The position numbers were made by a program, and so were the translations under genes. A DNA stretch of 64,000 bases from Armigeres subalbatus (Eukaryota > Arthropoda > Insecta > Diptera > Culicidae). Location of the stretch: assembly GCF_024139115.2 (NCBI RefSeq), contig NC_085140.1:294591293-294655292 (forward strand), written 5' to 3'. Below, piece after piece: positions 1-11,384 of the stretch (position 1 is its first letter; each line of letters starts with the position of its first letter). The notes beneath the pieces are model-generated. The model searched no databases, was not told where the DNA came from, and was given only the letters and a program-made list of their open reading frames with translations.

Positions 1-1780
1 TGTGCAATGTGCATGCCTCAGTTTTCGCACAGTTTTCCGGTTCAGTTACGGTGCTACTCACACACAATGTGACAGTTTCTCGTGCTTTGCGTGACTGTAG
101 CTTAACATCCAAGATATCATTTTCCCTTGAACCTATATCATGTGACCAAACACGACACGCCGACACATTCTATGCCCAGGGAAGACGTGAAATATCCTTC
201 CCTGATATTTAACGTCCTCCCTTATTGCCTATATTGTAAAAGCTATTGATTAATAGAGCACATGTTATTGCTAAGCTATAGAAGGCCTATTTATGGTCTA
301 AAATGCATCATACTTAATTTCGAATAAATTATCTTTTTAATTATCTAGAGATTCCATTCTTTAGCATTGCATATCTGATAATATCCAATAAAACTAGGTC
401 CAATCTTTATTTATGGTGTATCTTCGAGAACAACTTTGCTTACGTTGTGTTCTATTCGGTAGATCATTCAATCTGAACTCGATTTAGGAAGCCTAAGACA
501 TGCAATAAGTAATTAATGTCAGCCTACTTTCACATACTAGCCTAGACCCAGTGGGAAGAAAGAATCGGGTTAACGAGTGCGGCTTGCTCTAGAGAACGCC
601 GCCACCTTTCCTGAAACTAGGTATCAAAAACGGGAAACAGGTTTTGCGGGTCACTTGATCAGTAAACTGTAGTTTGCCGGCTGACTGGCACGTAGAGGCG
701 TTCGTTCGGTCCGTTATGACTATAAACAATAAACACTAGAGAAAAAGTACCCTAAGCAGTATATCTCAAACTGGCTAAATGTCATGCACGCGGGTCCGCA
801 TGGATCCGCAGTTGTAAACAAATAGTCGATTCATTCCTTTTTCACTCGGTGTTGTTGGCGCTAGGCGGTCGTTGTATAGCAGGAAAAGGGCCCAGAATGT
901 CACCGTGTTTCTTTTAACAAGTAAGTGCCATGCGGCGGAGAGGCCCATTTCGGCGCGAATGGCACACTTGAGTGTAGATTAGCCGTATACTGCAATTTAA
1001 AAAGGTTGAATAATCGTCACGTATAGCTATTATGTCGTTTGTCAGCCATCTCGACTATAGTAAAGTTAAGGTGACCTCGCGACACAAGCATATCAAAGTG
1101 GACCATGAGAGCGACGACGGCGTTTTCTGGGGAATGTGTGAATGTGATAAAGCCATCATTAGGAATAAGGCAAATTGCAGCACAAATTCATGCGTGATCT
1201 ATGTTTTGTAACCTTATCTGTCAGCAGTTTGTAGAGAATATGTTCATACAACGATTCTATGTATTCTAATTCTTGTAATCTTGGATAATGTAACTGTAAT
1301 TTATGTAATCTGGGTTGTTACATAATTTGGCTCATGTTTCTATTAATATAGGATTTAACTCAGGATCAGGTTAATGATCGACTGTATGCACTGTAGTAGT
1401 TAGTCGCGTCGTGAATGGTCAAAATACAACAGATACCATGTTACTAACTGAATAGTTTTCTTGGGTGTCTTGCGACTAGAAAACCATACTCACTGTATAT
1501 GCTTTGGTGTTTCTTGAATGTAAGATCGCCGCCGTCCATCGTCGATAGCTTTTGCTTCATATTACCGCCGACTTTTTTGTTGTATCGATGCATCGCTGTT
1601 TAAAACCGGTTCAAATTCAAAGAAGTCTACATTATCCGCAATATTTGCATAAATTCATATTTAAATTGTTCTAACAGTAAAATCAGAATTGAATGAAATT
1701 TCGTGTGAAGATTGATTTCAAATCTACAGCATTCTATCCAGAAAGCTATTCCAGATTTGGTTTAAAAAAAACCAACTTAA
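1..1780. other. Intergenic DNA, nothing recognised
   Basis: AT-rich non-coding DNA. The only open frames are under 70 codons and resemble no family I know. I see no RNA gene, repeat array or transposon end. It could include host regulatory DNA, but nothing in the sequence shows that. Confidence 0.5.
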
Positions 1781-1789
1781 TTCACCGAG

Positions 1790-2133
1790 TGGTGATACTG
1801 CCTTTCTCGCATTTAGCCAAGACACCAACCCTATATGGCGCTTATATAATTCGTATTCATTTTCTTAATAACTTTTAAACGCAATGGTCGATCGTTATCA
1901 AATTCAATAGAGATCAACAAGGCTTTGTGCCCTGTCGAATGCAACTTGTTGCGAGAAAATCGGTTAAGAATTACTATATGAAAAAGGGCTGATGTTTTTC
2001 GGTTTTCGTGTGCACGCACACACATACACACGGACAGACAGACATGGGTCTCCGAGACTTCTATAAAAAGTTCGATTTTGGAGTGAAATGATAGCCTTTC
2101 GGTACAACTTTGTTGTACGAGAAAGGCAAAAAG
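1790..2133 (+). repeat. Foldback repeat family Rpt-1, copy a
   Basis: This stretch shares a core (gtcgaatgcaacttgttgcg, near 1936), a short CA-rich microsatellite, and an end with positions 15600-15867, 51436-51580 and 61785-62125. The end contains its own hairpin: cctttcggtacaacttt followed by its complement gttgtacgagaaagg. It encodes nothing. The frame read on the minus strand here is a by-product. The family appears to be a MITE-like foldback element. I have no name for it. Confidence 0.6.
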
Positions 2134-2499
2134 TATGAACAAAATAAAACTTTATTGTATAGTTCTAAATTACTCTACAATTTCTGGAATTAGGATAAAC
2201 ATATATATTTACTCATTAAAATGCGCAGAAATCCATTACCCAGAAAGGCCATTATACCGAATACATTTCGAATTTTGTAGTTTTCCATAATTTTTTTACA
2301 TCCACATATCGAGGGATAGTAAAATAACAATGCAAAGAATAAAAATATATACTACTTAGAGTTACTTAGAGAAGCTTAATATAGGTTCTGTTCAAACAAA
2401 ATATTTGATTTTTCGTTTAAATGATTTATACTGTCATTCTAAACTATTATTACCTAGAAAAGTTCTTTTCTACAAAATGGAGTAAGAAAGGACATAACG
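2134..2499. other. AT-rich intergenic DNA
   Basis: No gene, repeat array or transposon end is visible. Confidence 0.45.
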
Positions 2500-2730
2500 A
2501 CTTCTTTAAATAAAAGCGTTTGCCCGATATAAGACGAACAAAGGAGATATGCTTTTTTTAAATAAACGTGTTTGTTCGGTTGAGGGCGGTCAGAGTGAAT
2601 AACGTCTTCTTTGATATAACACGTTAGCTTGGCGTAATGCGAACAGAAAAGATAATGCCTTTTTTTTTCAATGAACGCGTCGGCCCGGTATAACAGAACA
2701 ATACCTTTTTCTTGCCACTGGAGGAAAACG
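2500..2730. repeat. Degenerate ~50-bp minisatellite, 4-5 units
   Basis: A motif made of a T-run, aataaacgcgtt, gcccggtataa and gaacaaaa recurs at about 2501, 2550, 2607, 2657 and 2706, a spacing near 50 bp. The units are strongly diverged. There is no coding potential. Confidence 0.5.
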
Positions 2731-3870
2731 CATATTCGACAAACAGAAAAGATCTTCTCATTCTAGATACTTGTCGCTATGGCCTTCTTGCTACATCAAC
2801 CGCTGTTTTTCCGCATACTACAGAAGCTACATATCCACGTCTTTATTCTGCTGAAATACATGTTCGCGAGCCTGTCTTAAGCCCAGTCGTCCTCCAGCTC
2901 ACTGCATTGAGCATGAAAACGTGCTGCGAAAACATCTCATCTTTAATCGTCTGCAAAGGTGGCATATGATATGTGACGGGATTTTACGGAACAAGAATGT
3001 TTCATTCTATACTGTTTTCAAACAGTTCCAGTTCAATGAAACGAGGATTTGCAAGTCTTACACAGTGAACCTTATCAAAGGACTTAGGGATCTGCAACCA
3101 AGATTCTCGTAAAAATGTATGAATTACTACTAGAGTCGAGGTGTTAAACCTAATCAAGAAGTTTAAAAAAGAATCTACTGGAGTAGCCGTGTTATTGATT
3201 AATTCGAAAGACAAGTGTTAATTATCCACGGTCTCTCCATTTTTTCATGCGCCCACCTGGCCTTGGATTCCATAGACAAGTGAAGAATTGGTCCCTGTAT
3301 CCAAATTCACAGTGTGTGTGACTGTGTATATCTGTGCGCGAAATCCGTTCAAAACACTCACTAATTTTTAGGCATTTGTCCTTAACCGATTTGCTCCAAA
3401 TTGTGAAATTTGATCCAAATTGTAAATCAAGAAGTCTATTTTTCGATCTTTGAGCCAGAATAAAATATATGATGTTAACCAGGACATTCCTTGACGAACT
3501 ATTGGTTTTCCATCTCTGAAGACAGTATAAATCGATTTGGATAGGAAGAGTGGGATCGCATACTTCCTATTGTTAACATCTCGTGGATAGAGGGCGGGCT
3601 CTTCTCCCCATCTATTGGGTCAATCTGGGAAACGAGGGCTAGAGTATATTATTGTATGTACGAACTTTCTTCTGGAAGGAGATTCTCTATTCATCCTGTG
3701 GATTCACATAAGTGTCTCTGCTAATGGAACCACCCACCCATTTTTGGCCCTTCATACAGGAGTTTGATGAAATACAAACAATAATATCATTATTATCAAA
3801 TCGTTTGTCAGATATGGCCAGTGCTATAGGCAGGTGCCTTGCTACAATAGATGGTAGTATTATCATCATC
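2731..3870. other. Intergenic DNA, nothing recognised
   Basis: Short frames up to 85 codons are present but have no recognisable domains. No RNA gene or transposon end was identified. Confidence 0.4.
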
Positions 3871-3875
3871 ATCTT

Positions 3876-4010
3876 ATCCTTAACCGATTTGCTCGCAACA
3901 AGTGGTATCCTATTGGATATTTGCCAGATCGGCTATGGGTTCAAAAGTTATGGCCAAAATATTATTTTTATCATACATAAGAAAGGTTCAATTACCGCTA
4001 GGTGGATTAT
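3876..4010 (-). repeat. Rpt-1 related fragment, copy f
   Basis: Read on the minus strand, this carries cttgttgcgagcaaatcggt (3879-3898) preceded by aatccacctagcgg. The same pair occurs on the plus strand near 14010-14115. It is a partial copy of the Rpt-1 foldback family. Confidence 0.5.
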
Positions 4011-6255
4011 TCTGTTTTTTTTTCAAATGTATTTCATTTTAATAATTCTTTAATTATTCTACATATGTACTTATTTGAAATCAAGCTCAAGTATTGTTCA
4101 ATCGAGCTAGAGATTTCAGGAAATGTTAAACATTGGACATATTCTAAAACAGTCAATCGCTCTCAATAGATAACGAACATAATTTGAATAGGCGGTTCCC
4201 ACCGAGGGGGTTTGATAAAACGCGTTGTTCTCGCTCATTTCATGTTGGGGACCATATTTTTTCGCACAGCTGTGTAAAACAAGTTGAAATTCATCATCAG
4301 AACCGGTGTCCCCCGCAATTGGGGGTTCTTCAAAGAAATTTATCATGGGTTGTAGCCCCCCGAATCAGTTCATTATCGTAACAGCTACCGAAAACCGTCT
4401 CTCACGGTATGCTACCTATCGAGAGAGTATACAGACATGATAAGTGAGAGATTTTCTCATTCTCCTTTGGATTCAAACCCTGGACCTAGTTATAATATAT
4501 GGCCGATACAAATATTTCTAGACCAACATTTGAAAAGAACGTAACAGCCAAAATTTATTCCTCCTGGTTTTTCTTCTATATATACATCTATATATGTGGA
4601 TTTGAAAAGAATTATCGGATTTTTTTTGCCCAAAAATACTAATTTGAGGGGACAACAATGAAAAAATTTTTTGATGGTTTTCAAAACATTCTTTAACAAA
4701 TCCGTGGAGTTTTTTATTTTTTCATTTTAATATTTATTTTTACCTTTCGAAGACCAGTAGGACATAATTTTTATTAAATACTAGCAGACTGTACGAACTT
4801 CGTTTCGCCTAAAATTGATTTATTCTCTAATTAGTTCTTGAATAGTAGTTTTCAAGTCCATAAGGATCAGACAGATAGAAATTATTTTTTATGTATATAG
4901 ATTTGAAACGGCGTATAAAAATTAAAATAATTTTCTTATTATAATACGTATAAAGAACTGTTTAGCTGTATTTGGGACATCGTTAAGTCAATTATCACAA
5001 AATTCATTAAAATCATCTGATTCAAAGGTCAATATTTTGCATAGTTTATTCGATAATAGTTTACGGAGAATATTTGTCGATGCCGCGTACATAAAAGTTC
5101 AGTTCTGATAATAACTGCAGGGAGTAAATTCTGTGGGCGACAATATTGTTTATAAAAGATACCATAGCAAAGTCACGACTCACTTTTATTGTTTGAATAT
5201 TGATTAGTTTGCAACGAGCTATAAGTGGTGGCAATTGAAATACGACCCAAACTAGCATGCAAAGTGCATATAATAAAAATTGTTTTTGAACTGATTCCAT
5301 TCTATCTGCATGAGTAATTGACAGGTCTCCTGGTCGTTTGGAACGCGCATTTGTATGGAACTGACACTTGACGACACTGTTATAGTCACTGTACACTCAC
5401 CTCAACAATCCACATCATATGAAATGATGCTAGTAATCCAATTTCGTGCCAATGACCCCGAAACCACCGGAGTTTCAGTCAATTCCAAAGATATTAGGCT
5501 GGAATGAAAATACGGATCTTCCAAGGTATCAAAATATGTTCATTATGGAACATAAATGTTGAATTGGCCCTCGCGGCTAGGACATTTTATGTCCTAATGC
5601 TAATAACACTAACATTACCATTTTCGATTCTTTGACGAATTTCTGGTAAACTTTCCGAAAAACTCATCTGTTTTGTCGCTTTTTCAGTAAAAAGCCAAAA
5701 TAAAAAACGTATTGAAATCTAATTTTGGACTGATATTCGCAACATTTTGGAAGATCATTAATTTCATTGATTCACACTGCAGCACTTTTCTGAATTTTTG
5801 TTTTTGCAATAGTTAGAGGCGTCAAAAAATACGGGTTCCTTGGCAAAATTAATCGTAATTAAGTCAAATTATCGATTGAGACAATAAAATGAGTTAATTT
5901 GCTTGTTCGGAGAGATTGAAAGCAGGAAAATGTTTGTTCAGGACTTGTACAAAATCTTTTGAGTTTTTTTAAGAAAAGCCCCCAGCATTTGGATGTATTA
6001 ACGAATTAAAGTGAAATAGTTATGCGTATACCAAAGCTTTCATATTGTATTTCAGCCTCTGAAAGTTTCATGACAATCGGTTGGCATACTTATTTTAGGC
6101 GAATAGTTCTAAGTGATGCAATTTGATTCAGCACACTTTTTATGATGAATAACCAAAATTCTTACAAAGTTTTGCTTATCTGTATGTATTATATTTGTCT
6201 ATAATATATATTAAATTGAAATCTTGTGTCCGTAGCAATGTCCCACTTTTGGATG
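4011..6255. other. Intergenic DNA with possible repeat ends
   Basis: No gene is supported. The segment near 4525-4560 (caacatttgaaaag, then cgtaacagcca) is shared with 32793-32830, so it is a dispersed repeat end. The text starting about 4781 (actagcagact, then cttcgtttcgcctaaaa) resembles a repeat terminus I have seen in insect genomes, but I cannot name it. Confidence 0.4.
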
Positions 6256-6520
6256 CTTTACAGCAGGGCTCGTACGGCCCGCGGGCCAGATGTGGTCCTC
6301 GGCTCATTTGTGGCCCGCAGCGTGTAAGAAAAAATACCTCAAACCCGACCGGGAGCTTTGCTGTCTGTTTTATGTCGCATTTTCCATACAAAAATTTAAA
6401 AAATATTATAAATTCAAACATATTGCTATCTTGTTGAAATTTTGCAAAGTTGTTCTTCATGCAATGACTTAGCATAAAAAGATTTAAATCAATCCAAAAT
6501 TAATGGAATCCAAGCAATTA

Positions 6521-6974
6521 TACTTGATGCTTGATGGGCTACAGCTCTTTCGATGAACCTACGCCGAATGGAGTATCCTTCTCCACTGGACTCGATCCTG
6601 GGCCAATCGCTTCCAGTCGCCCTGAACATTGAGCGCCCTCAGGTCCTCTTCAACTGTAAAAAGCCATCGTGTACGCGGCCTTCTACGAAGCCTGCGGCCT
6701 CTTCCGGGTTCTCTACTAAATATTATCTTAGCTTGACGTTCTTCCGGCATACGAACAACGTGACCAGCCCACCGTAGTCTGCCGTGTTGTATAATCTTAA
6801 TAATATCCAGCCCTTTATACACCTGGTACAATTCTTGATTCATGCGACGCCGCCAGATACCGTTCTTCTGTTTACCGCCGAGTATTGTCCGCGGCACCTT
6901 ACGCTCAAACACTCCGAGAGCTCTCCGATCAGCCTCCTTTAACGTCCATGTCTCATGGCCGTATAAAGCCACCG
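6521..6974 (-). pseudogene. 5'-truncated RTE non-LTR retrotransposon (RTE-A family), C-terminal fragment
   Basis: The frame 6559-7020 on the minus strand contains ALYGHETWTLKEADRR, WRRRMNQELYQVY, GRLRWAGHVVRM and RRRPRTRW. This is the region after the reverse transcriptase in RTE-clade proteins and is closely similar to 29042-29530. Its first ~15 residues come from flanking hAT DNA. The fragment is bounded by 12-bp direct repeats, tccaagcaatta, at 6509-6520 and 6975-6986. So this is a separate 5'-truncated insertion of 454 bp made by target-primed reverse transcription. It encodes no endonuclease or catalytic RT core. Confidence 0.85.
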
Positions 6975-7389
6975 TCCAAGCAATTAGCTTATATAAATTT
7001 CTAATGAGGGGTACATTCAATATGGAACAATGTTGTTTTAGTATTTCTTCACATTTTCCCGAACAAAGTCTTATTTTTTATCATGTTATGTGAAAGTATG
7101 ATTAAAATGAAAGCTATTCGCGGAGTGACCTCGAAAGTGACGAAAATCGAAATGGGACTGATATCGAGCATCGCCCTAATTCTTGTCTTAATTCCTTTAC
7201 ACTGGGATCGCTTTTCACGTGGATGGATTTAATCGATTTCTCGGTCCACCTAAATTTCCACAATTCATAAATTCCAGCAGATTTTTCTTTGATTTGAAAT
7301 TTTTCGTGATGCAAGCTCAATGTTATATTGAATCCAAAGGTCAGAAACGAGCAAAAACATACCGATAATAAAAAGGGACACCGGAGTGT

Positions 7390-8190
7390 TCGGAAAGTGC
7401 TACTATGTTACAGAAATATGATCCGAAACGACATGACGAGATCAAGCATTCTACAAAATACCTGAAAGAAAAAGTTTGCCCTGAAGCACAGTGAATAGTA
7501 AATGTTCTTACATGACATTTGAGTACTACGTTGCGTGAATAAGGCACCTGCTTTAAATGCTGCATGCTCACAGACGATGAAAAAACTGATGTAAAGTGCC
7601 CAGGTACCTGTGTTCATGTTGATGATCTACTTCGAATCACAGAGGAATTGGCAGCTTTTATCCCAAATGACGGGAGTGACTACCGGAAAACACCAGACGG
7701 ACATGTATGAAGAAGCTTGGACTCCCTTTGAAAACTTGAGGGCCTTATAACTGATGGATAACCTTCAATTATGGAAAAGAACACAGATGTTATAACACTT
7801 CTAAGAATGGAAAAGCAATCACAGGGGTATGGCGATATTTCCCTGCACATATCATTATGCACCAAAACGAGAAATACTCCAGAAGTATTGACGTCCATTA
7901 TTAAATCAATTTTATTAACGCGGGGAGGCCAACCCAATTTCAAGTGAAGTTTATTTATTTTCCAACGCCTCAAAAGTTATCGGAAATGGAAGCAGAATAC
8001 GGAGATTTGATGTATGTTAAGAACAATTCATGCAAATCTGTTAAATATGCTGGAAAAATCGAGCCCTTCAATATAAAAAAATCAAGCCTATTTACTGATT
8101 TTCCTGAACACAGTAAGGAAATTTCCATAACACTGATGTGAAAAATTGACCTGAAATGTTTCAAAAAAAAAACATCGATCTTCATTATCT
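7390..8190 (+). pseudogene. hAT transposase remnant (GTF2IRD2/ZBED-like)
   Basis: Frames broken by stops and shifts on the plus strand show pieces in the order expected for hAT transposases of the GTF2IRD2/FAM200-like group. They are an ITDG..PSI..KNT..ITLL segment (about 7750-7810), a segment where HCIIHQE is expected but is garbled (about 7850), then KLSEMEAEYGDLMY (about 7977-8018). In active relatives these surround the catalytic RNase H-like core. At least four stops and two frame changes interrupt it, so no product is expected. The assignment rests on remembered family motifs and on the flanking hAT ends. Confidence 0.55.
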
Positions 8191-8642
8191 GACGAAAACT
8201 GGGAATCTAGCAAAAATCGGTCATCGATTGTGAAATCGTCGAGTAGTGGAAAGTAACCAACGATACTTCTTATTTTTTTCCCCAAATAGGCGTAATTCTG
8301 TGTGTCCTTGAAATTTGAAACAACTAGTATTCTCTCTATTCGGCATATTTTGATCAACAAAACCCAAGGTCAAAATGAATTACGCCTATATAAAAAAAAT
8401 CCTAGAATTTCAAGTTTCTCATTTGATTTTCGAAAAAAATAAGCAAAAATGTTTTAGCTCACCAAAATGGTGTTCAGTTTTTCCCAAAGAATTCTTAGCA
8501 ATTCTGGAAAAAGAAAAAGAAAATTCCTGATGTTTTGAAAATGTGTAAAAAATATGTATCAAATATTTTCTGACCCGCTCGCAGGTGTTAATTCTGAAAA
8601 TGAGCCCGTAGTTTGAAAAGGTTGGGCAGGCCTGCTTTACAG

Positions 8643-8999
8643 TAAAGACCCTTATAGTAAAGATGGTCAACTGTCGTGCGCCTGTTAATGTAACCGTCTC
8701 GATAATTTCTCTTGAGCCCAACTCGATGCCTTTCTAGCTATTCAGTTTACTTTCGGATTTATTAAATATCAAAAAACAAAAGGTTTTTTTATATGGATTA
8801 AAATTGTTGGATTAAATTCTTGATCAGAACTATCAAAATTTTTACCCCCTAGTAGATTTTCGAAGACTTTTACTAAACCTTGAAAAATATGTAGACTTTT
8901 ACAAATTTTACAAAATACGAATTTCCTTCTAAATTCTAAAAGTGTTCTCGACAAAATTCCGAGTGAAAATTATTTCTCAATGTATTTCGAAATTTTGGT
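8643..8999. other. AT-rich intergenic DNA
   Basis: No gene or repeat boundary is seen. Confidence 0.4.
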
Positions 9000-9535
9000 G
9001 GCAATTCCGGAGTATTTCTCATGTATTTTAGAATGGTTTTTCAATATTGCATATTTTTATTCCTTCTGCAAAATTTGTCTGAGGTTCCATTCCAAAGATT
9101 TTCTGAATAGTTTTCCTTGTTAACTATGGAAAATTTTCAGTGGAAATTTTAGTGAATTTCTAGATTCTCGTAAAAACAATCGAATAAATTTCCATGAAAA
9201 TTACAAAGTCTTTTCTACAGAAATTGCAAAGATTTTTCATGGATACTCAAAGAGTTTTTAGTAGGAAACTCAAATAATTTCTCGTTCAGAAATTCCAAAT
9301 GTTTTTATAGATAATTTTAAAAAAATTGCAGAATTTTCGAAGAAATTGCCGTGAAAAATCCTAAGGAATTTTCCATGGACATTCAGAAGAATATCGCTTA
9401 CATGTCCAAAGAATTCCTCGCGAAAATTCTGAAGCATTTTCCAAATTTGGAAAAAAAATCTCGGAATTCTGGAGGTTTTCTCGCGGAAATTTCGAAGAAT
9501 TCCCCTTACAAATTTCATAGAATGTCTTTTTAATA
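9000..9535. repeat. Degenerate short-period repeat rich in gaaattcc/ggaatttt
   Basis: Variants of gaaattcc, gaattttcc and gaagaattcc recur every 20-30 bp across this stretch. It looks like an old decayed minisatellite. The 60-82 codon frames on both strands come from the repeat and have no family features. Confidence 0.4.
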
Positions 9536-10367
9536 TTCCAAATCATTGTTTGTAGTTTGATATCTTAACTACTAATGCTACATGTTTTATAGAAAACGCC
9601 GCGCTGTTATTCAAAACTGCTGTAACAGAATAACAAGTTCTGATATAAATCTGTTACTATCTACTAGTCGAGTATCGCTTCTGCTTCATAAGCAGAAGGT
9701 TGTGGGTACAATCCCAGATAATCCCTTTCATGCTTTGTATTTCTATCTTAGTTCTTTATGTGTTTCACGTTCTACTAAAACGATTCCTGTCCCGTGGCAC
9801 CTATGAGGGGTCGCATAGTTCTCTGCATCTTTCTTAAGTAGGTGCCCAGAGTACATTGCTTTTATCTAAGAGGTAGTGATTAGTCCCCAAACAATATCTG
9901 TGGCAACGGATGGAAGCGATTCTACTCATACAATAGTCTAGGCTTGTGTGCTTGTACCATCTACAAATTTGTGCGAACTGCTGTATATATTTGGCTATGG
10001 TAGCAATAATTGCGAAATCCAGCACTTTTGTATATAATTTAAATTCAAATACACAACTTAAAGTATAGGCTTGCATTTGAATATGTTAGAGCGTACTTGA
10101 AGAATTAATTGCCGAAACAAATGTGTTCCTGCGAAATGCTTGCCATTATTGTATTGCTAAAAAGAGCAGCACACGAATAGCAAACTTGTATACTTACTGC
10201 AGTGGATCGTCTGATTCATATGACTACATTTCTTGAATTTGATGGCGAAAGTTTTCGCATTTAGAGTTATTGAATTTGTTTGTATTCGGTTCAGGTGTTC
10301 AAAATTCATGATGATAAAAGTACTTCGATAATCATCGGATGGTTCTTCGGCTTATTACGAGTAAAGT
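9536..10367. other. Intergenic DNA, nothing recognised
   Basis: No supported gene, RNA or transposon end. Short frames only. Confidence 0.4.
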
Positions 10368-11379
10368 AGGGTAAGACGGTATAATACACCCCCCTAAGGC
10401 AATACCCATGATAACTTTTTAGTTTTCAACGCAATGTATAAAAAGTCTCAAATGCATTTCCTGAGAGTGGCCATATGAAAATATTACAGGGAACACGTAA
10501 ACAAGCTTTTTTGAAATGTGAAAAAAATGGATTTCATCTAGTGCCCACCTTAACCAAAGACGTTTCACAGCCCTTTATTAGTATTTTATCTATCCCATTG
10601 ATTTATTTTCGAAAAACGTCACGTTTTTTAAGATGGAAGCATTTTTATATCATATTAAGCTTCTCCCGCCCATGGTGTCTGTGGAGCACCATCTTCTAAC
10701 CTTCATCGAATTGTTTCAACAACAAAAGGGAATATTTGACACACCTTTATGGTTCCATTAGACTGCAAATATAATCAATTTTGAATACAAATAGTGAAAC
10801 TATTGAAAACAATCAATTGACTATTGATTTACAATCAAAAACTTTTTTTTTCGTTTTCCACTATTTTTTGCTATGCTAAATAACTTTTGTTCTAGCATTT
10901 TTCTCAAAGATGATTCCTTCCTATTGAAATCTTTGAAAAAAGTCGTGGGCGGGAAAGGGTTACCCACTGAGAAAAGTTATTTTGTTGCCCAGTGTTTCAG
11001 TGCAAGTTCAGTATGCTAGCGTCGCTCCAGAATGTTGAGCAAACGAACATTGACAGTTGCATAAAAACTGTAACTTTTTGTATTTTGCTATTATTTTCAT
11101 AATGTAATACAAAAATACTTCCACATTCACTTAGTATGATTGGCCAAGTGGGGCGCATTATACCGTCTTACCAAAAGATATTTTAGTTACAAGATAAACA
11201 TTGTCGCTGTCGTCGTTGTCCGGAACATCTTTTGCTGGCTTAATCTGGATCTAAATGTCAATGAAGGAAAAATACATACGATTTGACAGTTAGGTACCAC
11301 ACATGTTTCGGACAGCAGAACTAAGGGAACCGAAGTGACAATCTTTATCTTGTAACTAAAATATCTTTTGTCTTACCCT
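10368..11379. mobile_element. Inverted-repeat DNA element with TIR agggtaagacggtataat
   Basis: The left end is agggtaagacggtataat at 10368. Its inverted copy attataccgtcttaccct closes the right side, where it is split by a later MITE (197-bp insert plus 8-bp duplication). Removing those leaves about 807 bp with TIRs extending to the CCCC block, about 25 bp with two mismatches. The 5-bp aaagt lies on both sides (10363-10367 and 11380-11384), a plausible target duplication, although the right flank is itself locally repeated. No transposase frame was found, so it is non-autonomous. Confidence 0.65.
11173..11369 (+). mobile_element. 197-bp MITE with ~33-bp TIRs and 8-bp duplication, copy 1
   Basis: The ends are inverted copies beginning aaaagatattttagttac, matching for about 33 bp with one mismatch. 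The 8-bp direct repeats gtcttacc at 11165-11172 and 11370-11377 flank it and are consistent with a hAT-type or similar transposase. It sits in the right terminal repeat of the 10368-11379 element. A second copy lies at 47334-47537. There is no coding capacity. Confidence 0.85.
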
Positions 11380-11384
11380 AAAGT

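Larger units (their letters stand above)
6256..8642 (+). mobile_element. hAT-superfamily DNA transposon, decayed, with 8-bp target duplication
   Basis: The element runs 6264-8634 (2371 bp, including a later 466-bp RTE insertion with its duplicated target). The left end starts cagggctcgtacgg and the right end, read inward, starts caggcctgccc. These are hAT-like CAGG termini. The flanks are identical 8-bp direct repeats, ctttacag, at 6256-6263 and 8635-8642, which is the length hAT transposases make. The interior has transposase remains on the plus strand (7390-8190) and an RTE insertion at 6521-6974. It is inactive because the coding region has many stops and frameshifts. Confidence 0.8.
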
